DNA from: Thermomicrobiaceae bacterium
GTDB taxonomy: Bacteria; Chloroflexota; Chloroflexia; Thermomicrobiales; Thermomicrobiaceae
Length of the DNA: 6,588 bases
Reading direction: 5' to 3'
Assembly (NCBI GenBank): GCA_007122555.1
Contig: SKTL01000160.1
Location: 1-6,588, forward strand
Shown: positions 5,039 to 6,588 of the stretch, piece by piece
Layout of the letters: the number at the start of each line of letters is the position of its first letter
Numbering within the stretch: the stretch's first letter is position 1
Made by a program: the position numbers and the translations under genes
Notes under the pieces: generated by a model
The model's input: only the letters and a program-made list of their open reading frames with translations
The model's database searches: none
Told to the model about the DNA's origin: nothing

Positions 5039-6588
5039 CGACTCGTCAAGCGGATCGCGCAAACTCCGGATGTAGTTGACCAGACGCCAGACGTCTTCAT
5101 CGGACAGCTGGTCTTCAAAGCCCGGCATCGCGGGATCAATCCCGTCCAGAATCCACCAGTAGAGATCCCCATCCGGATGAATCTCAACGTGCGCCGCGGT
5201 CAGATCAGCGGGCGGACGCGAGAGCTGTGCTGCGTCCGGCCCGGCGCCGGTCGCATCCTCGCCATGACAGACGGCGCAGTGCTGAAGATAGAGTTCCCGC
5301 CCCGCAGCTATTGATTGCGGAGTGGAGAGGACCGGGTTTCGCAGTTGTGTTGTCGGTGTCGTCTCCAGTGTCGTCTGCCAGACGGTCAGCGCCGCGAAGA
5401 GCAGGAACATCGCGGCCAGCCCGCCGAGAACGCGATCCTGTTCCGTTCGGAGTCGGTGTCGTAACGCAATCGCGCCAAAGATAATCGCCAGCGCCAGACC
5501 GATCGGCGCACCGATCGCCTGAAGTCCGACGAGTCGCGGCGGCGGGCCCGGAATCTGATCCTGCGCCGGGACCTGCGGAACTTCGAGATTCCGGTCAACC
5601 CGCCAGTCGACTTGATCCGGTCGCTGGATAACGATTTCCATGTCCCATGTACCGGGCACGCTCAGGTCGGTTCCAGTCGCTTCAAACCGGACCGAGCGGC
5701 CGCGATCACCTTCAGGCAGGCGTTGCAGGTCAATCTGACGCATCCCGCCCAGGAGTCCCTCTCGCGTTACCCGCAGCTCGACACGCGTGTCGTCGGGTAA
5801 CTGACCTTCGTCCGGGATAACGTCGATCGTGTAGTTGTTCTGTCCGACCGCGCCAGGCGAGATGTAGACCGCGGTCGTGAGATCCATGTGTTCAAATCGG
5901 AAGTTCGTACGCTCGGCCTGGCTCTCAAGCGTGTCACGCGCGGGCGCCATGCTGACCAGCACGGAAACGATCCCCAGCACAGCTATACCGAGCGCGATCT
6001 CAGCGGCGACCGTCCTGCCGAAGTGTTTGCCTCCGCTGGCGGCTCGTCGCATCCATGGCCCGATCACCATCAGGTTAACCGCCCCGAGGAGAAACAGCGG
6101 CGCGGACAACAGCAGTTTCAGCGCCAGCGTCCGTCCATACTCGGTTTCCTGAAGCGCCGCGACGCTGCCGACCTGGAGCCATGTCGAGTACAACCCGCTC
6201 AGCACCAGAATCGCGACGCTGATGATCGCCAGGGTCGAGAACCGGGGGATAAGATCCGCATAGACGGTCTGTCGTTCCGCCGGCTCAAGCGTTCGGGTGG
6301 GCAGAATCGCCGCAGCCATCAGCGTAATGAGCCCGCCGATCCAGACTGAGGTCGCCGCCAGATGCAGCCAGTCGGTGATGATAGCCACATTTGTCCCGGC
6401 GGGCACGGCCGCGGCGTGACTGGACATTGAGAAAGGCAACAAGGCCAGCAAGGCGATACCGAGGCCCAGCCAGCCGGTGCGCCGGACACGAGTCTGACGC
6501 CAGAGGGCGCCGCTATACAGGATCACGCCAAGCATGACGAACTGCAGGATTCTCAACCCCCAGAACAGTCCGTACTGGGTCGTGAAGA
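5024..6588 (-). CDS. CopD-YtkA-like-cytochrome c membrane protein, 5' end beyond the window
   Basis: A paralog of the 1516-3816 product, missing its N-terminal part. The frame is open through 6588 with no stop; ten codons upstream of the TTG at 6556 read FTTQYGLFWG, matching a CopD helix start, so the gene continues past the edge. Counting from Leu at 6556, the visible CopD domain (to about 203) has SMSSHAA (His47), the canonical DWLHLAATSVWIGG (Asp62, His65) and GLYSTWLQVGSVAALQETEYG. A YtkA/FixH-like beta domain follows (about 218-325), then a helix hairpin around basic RHRLR (367-370 region), then cytochrome c with CAVCH (Cys427, Cys430, His431) and likely axial Met477. By hand alignment about 65 of the last 100 residues match the other copy. 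By analogy the missing part may hold a signal peptide and CopC domain. A role in copper delivery coupled to electron transfer is inferred. Confidence 0.88.
   Translation of the reverse strand, partial: FTTQYGLFWGLRILQFVMLGVILYSGALWRQTRVRRTGWLGLGIALLALLPFSMSSHAAAVPAGTNVAIITDWLHLAATSVWIGGLITLMAAAILPTRTLEPAERQTVYADLIPRFSTLAIISVAILVLSGLYSTWLQVGSVAALQETEYGRTLALKLLLSAPLFLLGAVNLMVIGPWMRRAASGGKHFGRTVAAEIALGIAVLGIVSVLVSMAPARDTLESQAERTNFRFEHMDLTTAVYISPGAVGQNNYTIDVIPDEGQLPDDTRVELRVTREGLLGGMRQIDLQRLPEGDRGRSVRFEATGTDLSVPGTWDMEIVIQRPDQVDWRVDRNLEVPQVPAQDQIPGPPPRLVGLQAIGAPIGLALAIIFGAIALRHRLRTEQDRVLGGLAAMFLLFAALTVWQTTLETTPTTQLRNPVLSTPQSIAAGRELYLQHCAVCHGEDATGAGPDAAQLSRPPADLTAAHVEIHPDGDLYWWILDGIDPAMPGFEDQLSDEDVWRLVNYIRSLRDPLDESAGAQ

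Noticed and set aside
6554..6556. TTG as the true start of the right-hand CopD-cytochrome c gene
   Set aside because: The frame stays open to the window edge and the upstream codons (FTTQYGLFWG) continue the CopD helix seen in the paralog, so the TTG is internal.
1..6588. Mobile elements, CRISPR arrays, tRNA or rRNA genes, frameshifted pseudogenes
   Set aside because: No transposase or integrase motifs, terminal repeats, spaced direct repeats, clover-leaf sequences or broken frames were seen; every large frame is intact apart from the one cut by the window edge.

Overview
The window (roughly 60% G+C by eye) looks like a chromosomal segment of a GC-rich bacterium devoted mainly to extracytoplasmic copper handling for a respiratory oxidase. 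Two copper proteins carry lipoprotein signals, two large membrane proteins end in a class I cytochrome c domain, and coding density is high. No gene here fixes the taxon. The lipid-anchored Sco and PCuAC and the acidic linkers would suit Chloroflexota or another deep-branching Gram-positive-like lineage, but that is a guess.

Layout, left to right. Bases 1-180 hold no confident gene; two + strand frames are open from the left edge and one could be the tail of an upstream gene. A small unrecognised four-helix membrane protein follows on the + strand (181-528). Everything after it is on the - strand. Read in the direction of transcription (right to left) the order is: a 5'-truncated CopD/YtkA-like/cytochrome c membrane protein (5024 to beyond 6588); a 78-base gap with a stem-loop and a weak candidate promoter; a PCu(A)C copper chaperone lipoprotein (4505-4945); a Sco copper chaperone lipoprotein (3819-4508); a complete CopC-CopD-YtkA-like-cytochrome c fusion (1516-3816); and a YihY/BrkB family membrane protein (525-1448). 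The last of these meets the + strand gene tail to tail, the two stop codons sharing the palindrome CTAG.

PCuAC, Sco and the CopC/CopD fusion are tightly packed (a 4-base ATGA overlap, then a 2-base gap) and are almost certainly one operon. PCuAC and Sco are the known pair that loads the CuA centre of cytochrome c oxidase (PCuAC brings Cu(I); Sco acts as metallochaperone and/or thiol reductant). CopD-type membrane proteins are linked to copper passage across the membrane. Adding a heme c domain to CopD suggests that copper movement or redox state is coupled to respiratory electron flow; this is inference.

The most interesting points are the two divergent CopD-cytochrome c paralogs bracketing the PCuAC/Sco pair, and the CopC domain of the complete copy, in which all three residues expected to bind Cu(II) are replaced (Gln, Ser and Glu at the usual His1, Asp and His positions).
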